Shown here: positions 35,037 to 45,462 of the stretch, in pieces
Numbering within the stretch: position 1 is the stretch's first letter
How the letters are laid out: every line of letters starts with the position of its first letter
NCBI GenBank assembly: GCA_018398765.1
Contig: JAHBMJ010000534.1
Coordinates: 1-45,761, forward strand
Source: Chromera velia
Lineage: Eukaryota > Sar > Chromeraceae
DNA: 45,761 nucleotides
Direction: 5' to 3'
Position numbers and translations under genes: made by a program
Notes under the pieces: generated by a model
The model's database searches: none
What the model was told of the DNA's origin: nothing
What the model saw: the letters and a program-made list of their open reading frames with translations, nothing else

Positions 35037-35632
35037 ATGGCATCTATCTATCCATCCATCCATCTATCCATCGCATGGCATCCATCTATCCATCCATCCA
35101 TCCATCCCTCCTCACTCGATCACTCCACCCATTCATCCCTCTGAGTCACTCACTTCATCCATCAATCCATCAATCCATCCATCCATCCATCCATCCATCT
35201 ATCCATCCATCCATCCATCCATCCCTCAGTAACTCCCTCACTCCATCCACCCATCCATCTATCCCTCATCACTTCATCACTCCATCCATCCCTCCTCACT
35301 GCATCACTCCATCCATCCATCCCTCACTCACTCCATCAATCTATCCCTCACTCACTCCATCAATTAATCCATCCCTCACTCACTCCAGCACTCCATCCAT
35401 CTATCCCTCACTCCATCCATCCATCGATTTATCCATTCAATGGCATCCATGCATCCATCCATCCATCCCTCAGTCACTCTCTCACTCCATCTATCCATCT
35501 ATCCATCCATTTATCCATCCATTCATCCATCCCTCAGCTATTCTCTCACTCCATCCTCTCATCCATCCCTCTTCACTCCATCATTCTATGCATGCATCCA
35601 TCGATCCTTCATTCACTTCATCCATCCATAAC
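35037..35632. repeat. ATCC tetranucleotide satellite
   Basis: ATCC with CACT and CCTC interruptions, about 600 bp, inside TIR element 4. It reads in the same sense as the complement of the GGAT array at 42112-43252, and both share CCATCC/CACTCACTCC spacing. Confidence 0.9.
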
Positions 35633-38214
35633 CTCAGTTGTGACTGACCTTTTCAAATCTCAGTTCGCACAGGTTGACATCCTGGTCGATACGGTCGCTT
35701 CTGAAGCTCCTACTAGGCAGTACAAAACAAAAAGACAGCATCCTACTATCCGTTTGCCCTATCCTAGTGGATTGACACAAAAGCACTAACACTCTGTGAC
35801 ACAGTTCTTTCATCTGTACGTCTACATATATCTTTGTCTGCATGAATGGCCTTTGTGGTATGGATCATGTATGCCGGGGTCTTTCACTGCATGTACACGC
35901 TACATATAGAACGCTGCGTGCAGCGGGCCCTGGCATCCGTGGGTCATGCTCATATGCGCGCGCCCCAGTCCCGGTTGCGACGTCGTCGTCGACGGGCAGG
36001 CCCAATATATATATATGTTTTTTTATATGTTTATATGTTTGCATATATAAAGAGTGTGTCATTTTTTAAAAAATCATAAAATACTTTTCTTGTTGGAGAT
36101 GGTTGTTAACAGACTCATTTGGCATCTTTTATCTAAAAATACGCTTAAAAAAATATTTTAAGTTCAGTCATATTTAGTCATAATTTAGTCATAAAAAATT
36201 ACTTAAGAAAAAAATAGTGAATAGGCATTCACAAGTTGATTCACTAAAAAAATTCATCGGGCTCTAAATTTTTTTTAATATTGTATATGGCCAATCTGGG
36301 TAGCTAAACGTGTTTTCTGATCAAAACTAAACCATAGAAACCACTTTTGAGCTCTTTATGCTTTATAGTTCACAAAAAAAAATTGTTCATATTTTATTCA
36401 TATTTGTGTCATATTTTTAAAATATTATAATATTTACTCATATTTACTCATATTTAATAAAAGTTTTATAGGATGATAGCAATACCATAAAATAACATAT
36501 TTTTTTCCTAATATTGAAAAACTTGTTTACAGTATCAAAGGTACATGTAAGAAGGCTTTACTGTCTTAATTTTAGCTTCTAATTTAGCCATAACCCTCCA
36601 TTGCCCAGCGACGCGGCGTCTATGATCCTCAGTAAACAAACCCAAGGAGAAGACCTAGTTAAGAAGAAGAGGAACGGCTTCAACTAAGGAGGGCTGCCAG
36701 AGGTCGAGAGATCCGTGTTGGGGCTGACAGGAAAAAGTCTGCGGCCTGGGGGGGCCTAAGCAAGAAAACCCACCATGATAAATCGTTATATAGTGCCACG
36801 CTAGTAACGAGAAGGGTGGGGTCGACTGCAGTGTACACAAACAAAGAGAAAAACCGAAGAGGAATCGGTTTTTACAGCTCAAACGAATGAGAGAGCAGAA
36901 AGAAAGAGAAAGTGAGCCTGATTTGAGAAGGAAGGAAGGACTTCGGAAAATTTTCGAATTTTTGGGCTGAAACGGTCTTGACGTTCGATTTCGAAAATTT
37001 TGTATAACGCGAGACACACCGGCAGGCCTGCATGGCTAAGCGAGCTGTGGGGCTAGCCGGAGAGCGATTTGCCCTCTGCGGACGCTGCAACACTTACTGG
37101 GGCCTCTCAAAAAATTCAAATCGTGCTTAGGCTGAGTGAGTTTCGCAGATAACACGAGAATTTTTGCACGTGCGCGCACATATACCAAGGCCCTTGATGG
37201 TTAGTCCCGGTGGCTGCGGAACCAAGTCCTGTGCGTGGTAACACCACCTACTCGCGCGGCAGCCAGGGCCGTGCGCGCAAGGCATACGCCTGCCATCGCG
37301 CCAAACCTGCCTGTGCCTTATGCTTTAGAAGGCAAGCCCTCCCCGCATATCAATATAATTAATTCATTATAATTCGCTCGATTTGTATTAGGAGGGGGGG
37401 TCTTCGGAGAACAAAACCTCCCTGCCGCCCGCGGGTCTCCTAAAGGTGATGATATTGAGCTCACCACCAGGCCTGGGCGCCGGCATAGGTTTATGCCCTA
37501 GAAGCGTACACCATAGAGTCAGAAACCTAGATACCGACCAAAGCCACATGACATGGAGGCCGGGTGATCCAGACGGAACCTCGATCGATCGCTAATTGAC
37601 TAACGCCAGGCCTAGAAAGGCAAGCACACTCAAACAAGGGAAGCGAAGACCCGGAAGAACCGCAAAGCCGGATATGACACTGAAAGGCGATGCTCTTCTA
37701 TTACCGAAAGAAACCCAGAGAAGAAAAATCCCGTCCAGAGATACGACAGGTCGTGCATGTACACTTCAGAAGGAAACTTACAAAAAGCGCAACATGAAGG
37801 AAACCACAAGAAAAAACATGGATGCAACGTAGGCAGAGCGCAAGCAAGAGCAGTGCCAGAAAGATCCTGAAATCAGGGCTAAAGCACACCACTCCGCGGC
37901 GTATCATGCACCACACACATTCTTACTTCAATAAAAGACAGTTACACCAATTTGCATATACAAACAATACTTCCAAAGGCAACTTGGATCCATTTTATGG
38001 AGTGCATGCAAGCACGCAGATAACAAAACTAACACAGCCAAAAAACGAGAGACATATAGTCATCACAGTCTGATTAACTCCCTTCACGCAGCCAACTCAG
38101 GGTCCTCCTGCACAAAGCGGTCTCTTTCGTCTCCTGAGGCGGGGGCTACGGGGGTCTCCAAGATTTCATGCTCGATCCCCGCCGCCCGCCAACCCTCATA
38201 GAGGGGTCGCCTAT

Positions 38215-38520
38215 AGACGCCGGGGGTGATGTTATTCGCCCATCACCCCGGAGGTAACCCTGAAAAAAGGGGGGGAGGGGTCCCCTCAAGGGCTTTTGGC
38301 CCCTCCTCCCTCCCCTTATTTGGGGGGGGGGGGGNGGGGGGGGGGGGGGTACCTCCCCTTTCAGGCGCCTCCCTTCGCTCTCTAGCCCCCCCCCCCAAGG
38401 GAGGGGTCACCTTTATGGAGGCTTTTTCCCTCCGCCCTCTTAGGGGGGGTCCCCCTATAGAGGATTTTTCCCTCCGCCCTCCAAAGGGGGTCCCCCTTCC
38501 CCCCGCAAAGGCTGCATGGC
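38215..38520. repeat. G/C-homopolymer-rich repeat with hairpin and N
   Basis: CCGGGGGTGATG and CATCACCCCGG (38219-38252) form a near-perfect hairpin. Next come poly(G) around the single N at 38335, poly(C) and two tandem units containing TTTTTCCCTCCGCCCTC (about 38420 and 38465). Related motifs (CCTCCGCCCTC, GGGGTGATTATTCGCCCG) recur at 43809-43880. Confidence 0.6.
38335..38335. other. Assembly ambiguity (N) in poly(G)
   Basis: Single N inside a run of about 28 G. Confidence 0.95.
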
Positions 38521-38534
38521 GGCCGACCAAGCTA

Positions 38535-38640
38535 AATTGAGGGCTGGCCACAAGGGCTGGCCGCGAGGGCTGGCCACGAGGGCTGGCTGCCGACCGAGCT
38601 AAATTGCGTGAGGGCTGGCCGTGAAGGCTGGCCGCCAACC
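38535..38640. repeat. GC minisatellite (AGGGCTGGCC units)
   Basis: Seven or so units of GAGGGCTGGCCGCG and variants, in two groups separated by GACCGAGCTAAATTG. Confidence 0.7.
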
Positions 38641-39295
38641 GAACAAATTTTAAACATGGAAGGTTAGTTAATCAGCTCATGTATGCAGGTGGGATCGAGC
38701 ATCTTGTATCGAACAGGGCGATGTAGTACAGATAGATAGACTATGTATACATAAAATTGGCTCAATAAGTTCTGGGGAAAAACACTGATGATGTCTTGTA
38801 GAGCTGCCAGAATAAGGGGCGTTGTGGGGTTGGAAAGTTATATAGTGTCAAAGCCTGTTGGGGATAGATAGACTGTCACTGTGGGTCGAGAGAGATAGAA
38901 CAGATGATTAGGGCGGTCTGAAGCGTTGAATCTGCACTGCTGTTATTTCATATAAGCGGAAGGCGAGCTGAAGGACTCATGAGGTAAAAGCCCATATTGA
39001 TGTGCGGCTGAACTGTGTAGAGGTGAGTGCAATTGGGCGGTTGGAGTATGCAGTCAATCAGAGACGCTGATTTTAAATACACAAAGACACTTCAAAGGCT
39101 TTGGTGGACCGCAGTCAGTGGCAATAACTTCGTACAAGAACTAAAGAGAAGAAGGAAGGCCGCACACAGACTGGTTTGTTAAGTTAGTGCAGTTTGGTCT
39201 ATGCGGGTACAGGACTGCCTCGCGACGTACCATACGTACACCTATGTATATACGTGCATGCATGTGTCTGCATGTGTCTGCAGCATGTCTGCAGC

Positions 39296-40110
39296 AGTCA
39301 ATCAGTCAGTCAGTCAGTCAGTCAGTCAGCCTATCAGTCAGTCAGTCAGTCAGTCAGTCAGTCAGAGAGGCAGGCAGGCAGGCAGGCAGTCAGTCAGTCA
39401 GTCAGTCAGTCAGCCTATCAATCAGTCAGTCAGTCAGTCAGCTAGTCAGTCAGTCAGTCGGTCAGGCACTGCCAGGCAGGCAGGCAGACAGGCAGGCAGA
39501 TGGCAGGCAGGCAGGCAGATGGCAGGCAGGCAGGCATGCAAGCAGGCAGGCAGGCAGGCAAGCAGGCAGGCAGTCAGTCAGTCAGTCAGTCAGCCTCTCA
39601 GTCAGTCAGCCTGTCAGTATCCTGTCAGTCAGTCAGTTAGTCAGTCAGTCAGTCAGTCAATCAGTCAGTCAGTCAGTCAGTCAGTCAGTCAGACTGAGTC
39701 AGTCAGACTGAGTCAGTCAGTCAGTCAGTCAGCCCGTCAGTCAGTCAGCCTGTCAGTATCCTGTCAGCCTGTCAGTCAGTCAGTCAGTCAGTCAGTCAGT
39801 CAGTCAGTCAGCCTGTCAGTCAGCCAGCCAGCCAGCCAGTCAGTCAGCCTGTCAGTCAGTCAGCCAGTCAGTCAGTCAGTCAGTCAGTCAGTCAGTCAGT
39901 CAGCCAGTCAGTCAGTCAGTCAGTCAGTCAGTCAATCAGTCAGTCAGTCAGTCAGTCAGTCAGTCAGTCAGTCAGTCAGTCAGTCAGTCAGTCAGTCAGT
40001 CAGTCAGTCAGTCAGTCAGCCTGTCAGTCAGTCAGCCTGTCAGTATCCTGTCAGTCAGTCAGTCAGTCAGTCAGTCAGTCAGTCAGCCTGTAAGTCAGTC
40101 AGTTGCAAGA
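39296..40110. repeat. CAGT satellite, second array
   Basis: Purer GTCA repeats than the 28-33 kb array, mixed with GGCA (CAGGCAGGCAGG) blocks and CCTGTCAGTATCCTGTCAG landmarks that recur at about 39611, 39750 and 40029. It gives long Ser/Gln/Val ORFs in all plus frames that are artefacts. Confidence 0.9.
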
Positions 40111-41076
40111 GAGAGAGAGATTGACTGACCCCTTTGTTGCAAAGCCTGATGACGTCCACAACCTTGTTTTTGTCTCCAAAAACAGACGACTTGAAGGTCT
40201 TTACACACGCATTGTAGCACTTATCACAAGACGTCCACTCAAAGCTCAGCCGAGGTACAAGACCGGCTTTTTCGATCCTGTCCTCGCCCACTCTCTCAGT
40301 AGGAATCGAGGAACGCATAGTCCCTTCCCTCGTGCACCCTTTCGCCCTCAATACTCTCACCTCCTTCAAGACACCCTCAGTGGTCGTCTCTCTGTAAACC
40401 CCTCCAAGGTGCTCTGCCTTTCTGTACTCAAAAACCAAATTGAAGTGCTCTCTATACTCTTCCAGACTAAAGAAACTTGGATTCTTTGCGCTTAACCACT
40501 GTAAGCCAAGGCATAGGATGGGTTATAGAGGAGGCGCTGCGTCAGCATCCGCGGCTGCCGCGCTGGCAGAGACGCCTGAAGACGCAGAAGAGGAGGAGAC
40601 TGAAGGCTTGGGCTTCTTTATGACCTTAAAGGTCTCCCTGATGTCTTGCTATCTCTTTTCTTTCTGACCCGAAGCCTCCTAAGCTCGCCGATTTCTCACA
40701 GCTGTCACATGCTTGTCTACTCCACAATGTTCCCCAACAATAACGGCCTCTTCTTCCACCTCAACAAGGTCTGTCTCTCCAGTCTCGTCATTCTCCACCC
40801 TTTTTTTTACCTTCCACTTCAGTATCCTTTCGTTAATCAAGTCATGCAGGTGAAAGGGATGGGCCAGCTTCATTCGCTAGTCACAGATGTCGCACTGCAC
40901 TTCCTTCGGGTTCTCTGTTTCTGAGCAATACTGCTCCACCATCGTGTGACGGTCGGCCTCTGTAAAGGCCGAGCCGACTTTGCCCCGCGGGACATCTTTC
41001 TTTAGAGGAGGAAATCGAAACAGTCGACCAAACCAAGGCAGATCACAAGCACAGGATATGAAGAAATACGAAGACT
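40079..41076 (-). pseudogene. Decayed zinc-motif protein ORF, unrecognised family
   Basis: One minus-strand frame runs from a possible acceptor (TTTTTTGTTTGTAG, near 41077) to 40079, with stops only at 40877-40879 (TAG), 40679-40681 (TAG), 40649-40651 (TAG) and 40523-40525 (TAA). It contains CDIC followed by HPFHLHDL, a C-x2-C...H-x-x-H-x-H arrangement like a BED or C2H2-type finger. An acidic stretch, a basic/Ser-Ala-rich linker (KVIKKPKPSVSSSS) and a second C-x2-C-x3-C (TSCDKCYNAC) follow. The C-terminus runs into the CAGT satellite, so the 3' part is lost. I cannot name the family. A transposon protein is one possibility because of the finger pattern and the neighbouring TIR element. Confidence 0.45.
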
Positions 41077-41221
41077 ACAAACAAAAAATTCAGAATGAGG
41101 GAAATGAATCGGGACGTGCTGAAACGATCTTGGGTGCACTTCATCTGGTGCCGACCAACATGACTGAGAGACTCTGGCAGTACCCCAAGAAGGCTTCCTA
41201 TGGTTGATCCGGAGCGGCCGC

Positions 41222-41420
41222 CAAAGCCCGGGCGCCAAAGGCGTGGCCATACCAAAGCCCGACCACGCCGAAGGCGCGGGCCTGCCAAAGCCCGACCGTG
41301 CCGAAGGCGCGGCCCTGCCAAAGCCCGACCGTGCCGAAGGTGTGGCCATGCTAAAGCCTGACCATGCCGAAAGTACGGTCATGCCAAAGCCCGACCGCGT
41401 GTCAAAGACACGGCCATGCA
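41222..41420 (+). repeat. Type A minisatellite of TIR element 2
   Basis: About seven units of roughly 30 bp based on GCCAAAGCCCGACC(A/G)(C/T)GCCGA plus AGGCGCGG. Unit number differs from element 1 (about five), so it is a variable-number repeat. Confidence 0.75.
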
Positions 41421-41514
41421 TGCCAAAGCCCGACTGTGCTATCCCTATAGCTTGTAAATTAAGCCTATGCACAGCTCCATCAGCTGTTTGCATGCATGCA
41501 TGCATGCATTTCGA

Positions 41515-41520
41515 TATAAA
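41515..41520 (+). promoter_or_regulatory. Possible TATA box in the type A end
   Basis: TATAAA within CGATATAAAAGCTGTC, about 125 nt before the ATG at 41643. The segment from here to 41640 is well conserved with element 1 (13990-13870), but the TATA itself is mutated there. Suggestive only. Confidence 0.3.
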
Positions 41521-42111
41521 AGCTGTCTGAAAAACGTCTTAGTCTTCTGGCCTGCTACTGTATGTCGGTCCGCTACGGTTAGCACCTACTCTTAGGCTGG
41601 GGTATTCGGTCTGACCGTGTCTGTGTTCTTTTCTTTTCCCAAAATGTCCAGCCTGCCTTTTGATGCTCGTTTGCGAATCGCCGTATCGGACTTCCTTGAA
41701 GATGCGGCCCTTGCGGAGTCAGTTTCACAGTTCTTTCTGGGGACGCGGCATGCATGAAAAAACCCTCAATCATCTTTTTAAAGACGTTGGGAGTGGAATC
41801 CACAGAGCATATTGAGAAATACTTTGAACTCCAAAAAGAATTTGAAGTGTTTAACAAGAAAGGGTAACCGTCTCAGAGTAATAGACTTAGTATCTGATGT
41901 GTTGAAATCGGAGATCTGGTTTTAAAAGCCTGTTACCGCGACGAGTGAGGAGCTTCTAGAAGCTCTCCGGCGGTCATCTGAAGAAAACGTGGTCTAGAAC
42001 GCGGTAAAGCTGTGGAGAACACGGTGCCTTTCTTTCCACTCAATGCTCTCCGTTGCATGCCTTTCTTTCCAGTCAATGCATGCATGTTCTCTTTCCACTC
42101 TGCAGTGACTG

Positions 42112-43252
42112 ACGGATGGATGAATGGAGGGATGGATGGAAAGAAGGAAGGATGGATAGACAAATTGATGGATGGAGTGATGGAGTGAGTGAGGGATGGA
42201 GTGAGGGATGGATGGATGCATGGATGGATGCATGGAATGATGGAGTGATGAAGAATGGATGGGTGGATGGAGTGAGGAAGTGACTGAGAGATGGATGGAT
42301 AGATGGATGGATGGATGGATGGATGGATAGATGGATGGATGGATGGATGGATGGATGGATAAATTGATGGATGGAGTGATATAGTGAGTGAGAGATAGAT
42401 TGAAGGAGTGAGTAAGGGATGGATTCATGGATGGATGGAGTAATGCATGAGGGATGGATGGGTGGATGGAGTGAGGAAGTGACTGAAGGGTTGATGGATG
42501 GAAGGATGGATAGATAAATTGATGGATGGATGGATGGATGGATGGATGGAGTGAGTGAGGGATGGATTGATGGAGTGAGTGAGGGATGGATGGATGGATG
42601 ATGGATGGATGGATGGATGGAGTGAGGGATGGATAGATGCATGGAGTGATGGAGTAATGAAGGATGGATGGGTAGATGGAGTGAGGGAGTGACTGAGAGA
42701 TGGATGGATGGATGGATAGATAGATAGATGGATGGATGGATGGATAGATGGATAGATGAATAAATTGATGGATGGAGTGACGTAGTGAGTGAGAGATGGA
42801 TTGAACAAGTGAGTGAGGGATGGATTCATGGATGGATGGAGTGATACATGAGGGACTAGATGAGGGATGGATGGGTGGATGGAGTGAGGGAGTGACTGAG
42901 GGGTTGATGGATGGAAGGATGGATAGATACATTGATGGATGAAGTGATGGAGTGAGTGAGGGATCATGAATTGAAGGAGTGAGTGAGGGATGGATGGATA
43001 GAGTGATGCATAAGGGATGGATGGGTGGATGGAGTGAGGGAGTGACTGAGGGGTGGATGGATGGAGTGATGGAGTAATGAAGGATGGATGGATAGATGGA
43101 TGGAGTGAGTGAGGGATGGATGGATGGATGGAGTGAGGGATGGATGGATGGATAGATGGATGGATGGATGGATGGATGGACGGAGTGAGGGATGGATTGA
43201 TGGAGTGAGTGAGAGATGGATTGATGGAGTGAGTGAGGGATGGATGGATGGA
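42112..43252. repeat. GGAT tetranucleotide satellite
   Basis: GGAT units broken by GAGTGAGTGAGG, AAATTGATGGATGG and GTGACTGAG landmarks that recur about every 250-300 bp (for example GTGACTGA at 42280, 42478, 42700, 42890, 43043). Longer modules were therefore duplicated. It lies inside TIR element 2. The long Ser/His/Ile/Pro ORFs on the minus strand are artefacts. Confidence 0.9.
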
Positions 43253-43672
43253 AAGAGACACCTCTTTCCTCCTTGATGCAAGCCATTCTAGAAGTCTGAG
43301 GCTGCTTGATGAATATCGCAACATCAATGCATTTTGATGGGATGTTGAACTTGTTGATCGATGTGTTAACGCTTTCAATTATTTGAGGGGAGGGGGGTTC
43401 CTAAGGGGGTCTGACCTAGGCGGTTGACAAACTAGAAACAACTTCCCTCCCCTCCCCCCTCCCCCTTTGGAAACTAGGTTTCCAATCATCTTTAGTGCGC
43501 AGCCCCATACTGGAAAGAATTAGCTTTTTATCGCTAGAGCCCTGACGATATTGTATACTAGAAAGAATGAGTTTTCTATCGCTAAAGCCCTTTCGGCGCC
43601 AGGCTGCCAAAGCCCGGAGTTTGATTGACAGACCAAAGGGTCATAGGAAAGCTTCTTAGGGGTATCTGGCAG

Positions 43673-44137
43673 TTACACGTATGAATTTTTGCACCGGATT
43701 CATCGATGAGCGATTGAGACATGATTGAGACGGATTGATGAGCGATGGAGACGGCATGGAGACGGCCCACATATGGGGGGGGGGGNNNCCCCCTCGGATT
43801 TGAAGCCATCCCTCCGCCCTCGAACCGTCATTGACCCGGTCGGTCCCCTCGTGCGGACCTCCGGGGTGATTATTCGCCCGGACAAGCACACTGCATGCAT
43901 CTGCATGCGAAACACATGCGAAACACTGCCACTATGCACAACTTTCGTTTCGCTTCTGCACAATTTACTCCCACATATATACAGGGACCGAAGCGTTACA
44001 CTGGCTCTTTCCGTCCTCTGAAATGATTTTCTTCGGTGAATTGTGCGATGGCGAAACAACGCCGTCTCCAGTTTGTTTCAGCTCCCCCCGTGTAAAACTG
44101 ACCCCAAATCCTCTCTCGACGTAAGTCACGTCTCAAT
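43673..44137. other. Region upstream of the CDGSH gene, with N gap
   Basis: Contains poly(G)-NNN-poly(C) at 43776-43793, CCTCCGCCCTC repeats and ATGCATCTGCATGCGAAACA repeats. A canonical donor, GTAAGT, at 44120 hints at an untranslated or alternative first exon for the CDGSH gene. No other gene seen. Confidence 0.4.
43786..43788. other. Assembly gap (NNN)
   Basis: Three Ns between a G-run and a C-run, probably a read-through failure at the homopolymer. Confidence 0.95.
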
Positions 44138-44580
44138 ATGGGGGCAAGAGGTTCCATTCCGGAAACTTTTGAACCTCGGGTGGAGGGGGAGATCCTCAAC
44201 AAGTACGGACACCCTGCTCGTGCCGAACACGTCATAACGCCGTCAATGGACCGCCACAAGAGAGCTATTTGTCGATGCTGGCGGAGCAAGAGGATGCCCC
44301 TTTGTGACAACACGCAGTGAGTCCACGTGGCAGACCTGACAGCCCACAATTCGGTTTAAAGCTTGCTTGCACATTTCACTTGTAGTTTGCTTGCTGCAGC
44401 CAATTTCTTCAACTACAAGGAATCAAAGTCGGACCCGTCGCAATAGACATCCGTGCCGCTCCACAGCCGTCTCGTTCAACACCGCGGCTTTTGAATGTGG
44501 GGGCGGGTCGAGCGTCGTTGGCGGGGGCTGTGGTGGTTGCCGCTTGCTCGGCTGGGGCGCACTTTGTGGGACTGTTCTAG
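44138..44580 (+). CDS. CDGSH iron-sulfur domain (NEET-like) protein, two exons
   Basis: Exon 1 is 44138-44316 with donor GTGAGT and exon 2 is 44400-44580 with stop TAG. Phases fit, giving 119 aa. The junction completes CRCWRSKRMPLCDNTH, the C-x-C-x2-S-x3-P-x-C-D-x2-H signature that binds a [2Fe-2S] cluster through three Cys and one His. All four ligands are present, with Asn-Thr in place of the usual Gly-Ser. It is followed by KVGPVAID, matching the VGP strand of NEET proteins. Known family role: redox or cluster transfer and iron homeostasis on mitochondrial, ER or plastid membranes. Unusual points: the N-terminus MGARGS fits an N-myristoylation pattern, and the C-terminus ends in a hydrophobic stretch (LAGAVVVAACSAGAHFVGLF) that could be a tail anchor. 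Animal mitoNEET instead has an N-terminal anchor. Confidence 0.75.
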
Positions 44581-45362
44581 CTTGACTCGAGAAGTTCCAG
44601 CTTGACTCGAGTCGTGAACGAGAGAAATTATTCTTCATGGAAGTTGCACTCAATGTGCCATGCGAGTTGCATCGTAACCCCCTTACCACCTTGATAAGCA
44701 TTCTCATTTTTTTCTGGTCTCTTTCACGTCTTGTAGATCGCTCCTCGATTCTGTCCACTCTTATTTAGCATGAACCGTTCAGACGAGTTTTTCTCCATCG
44801 CAACCAGCTGTTTGCAGCGTGTCTGTTCCCTCTCTGTGTGTCCCTTCCCCCTATCCCTCTTAATCGCTGCGCCTTGTCAAATGCTGCTACGGTGTAGCCC
44901 ATTATGTTTGCTCGCCTTGCCTCTGCCCATTTTCTTCCGGTTTTCACCTTTGAAATTTCGAACTTCGATCTTGATGATTGTTCATTCAAAAACTTCTTTG
45001 ATGCTCAAACCGCTCCCTCTATTTTTCTGGTGCTTTGCCGTCACCCCACCTGACTATTTCGATTGGTCCATCTCTCTTGACCCCTTTGTCTTTTACGGAA
45101 GATCGAGCGTGTAGACCTTTCACATGCAATTTGTTGCATTATTACGTCATTGAAGCGTGTTTCTGGCAGTCATGCCTCTCCAATCTTCTCTGCGTTGAAT
45201 GAAAGTGCACTGCTTTCTTTTCACCTGTCGGTCGTCTGCCGGTCAATTAGCCTGTCTGTTCGTCTGTTTTTGCCACTCTTCATATCTTATCGCTTTGGTG
45301 ACTGCGATCAGTCGTTTTTTCTCCCTACTACCGGTCACATTGTTGTTGTGGTTCCTTTCCTT

Positions 45363-45373
45363 CTGTCTGTCTC

Positions 45374-45406
<33 letters not shown>

Positions 45407-45462
45407 TGTGTTCATGAAGAAAAGGAGGGAGAAGTAGAAGAAACACATAGTCTGTCTGTCTC

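Larger units (their letters stand above)
33756..36475. mobile_element. TIR element 4 (2.7 kb), AT-rich, carrying an ATCC satellite
   Basis: The left end begins TTACCCTATAAAACTTTTAG and the right end reverse-complemented reads CATCCTATAAAACTTTTATT. Similarity continues loosely for about 80 bp (TAAATATGA(C/G)TAAATATTATAA). Flanks are atagca (33750-33755) and atagca (36476-36481). The tandem repeat at 33140-33755 resumes on the far side, which supports an insertion. Interior: minus-strand ORF fragment 34330-34960 and an ATCC satellite. No transposase. Ends are less exact than in the other TIR elements, so boundaries may move by 1-3 bp. Confidence 0.6.
36476..39295. other. Intergenic, no gene recognised
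   Basis: Flanking tandem-repeat remnant to 36595, then mixed sequence without coding pattern. GC-rich repeats lie at 38080-38640. I see no tRNA or rRNA signature. Short ORFs (for example 37596-37832) look random. Confidence 0.4.
41181..43664 (+). mobile_element. TIR element 2 (2.5 kb) carrying a GGAT satellite; relative of element 1, inverted
   Basis: Left end TACCCCAAGAAGGCTTCCTA; right end reverse-complemented TACCCCTAAGAAGCTTTCCT. Perfect 8-bp target duplication tctggcag at 41173-41180 and 43665-43672. The type A end (41181-about 41650) matches 14256-13870 and the type B end (43490-43664) matches 11040-10853, both inverted. The interior holds a different satellite from element 1. A short ORF starts at the ATG 41643 (37 codons, MSSLPFDARLRIAVSD), downstream of a TATA-like box. 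No transposase. Confidence 0.82.

Noticed and set aside
37150-37600. Possible structured RNA
   Set aside because: GC-rich with short palindromes, but no match to tRNA, 5S, SRP or snRNA signatures I know.
39201-40124. 307-codon Ser/Gln/Val ORF
   Set aside because: CAGT satellite artefact, open in all plus frames.
387-41071. Host nuclear code with TAG/TAA as glutamine
   Set aside because: CTF4 (1151 codons) and the phosphatase and RAB3GAP2-like exons have no internal TAG/TAA, and the phosphatase and CDGSH genes seem to end at TAG. The pattern is limited to decayed element ORFs, and the one TGA also fits C-to-T.
41994-43286. 430-codon Ser/His/Pro/Ile ORF (minus)
   Set aside because: GGAT satellite read as codons; three overlapping frames give similar ORFs.
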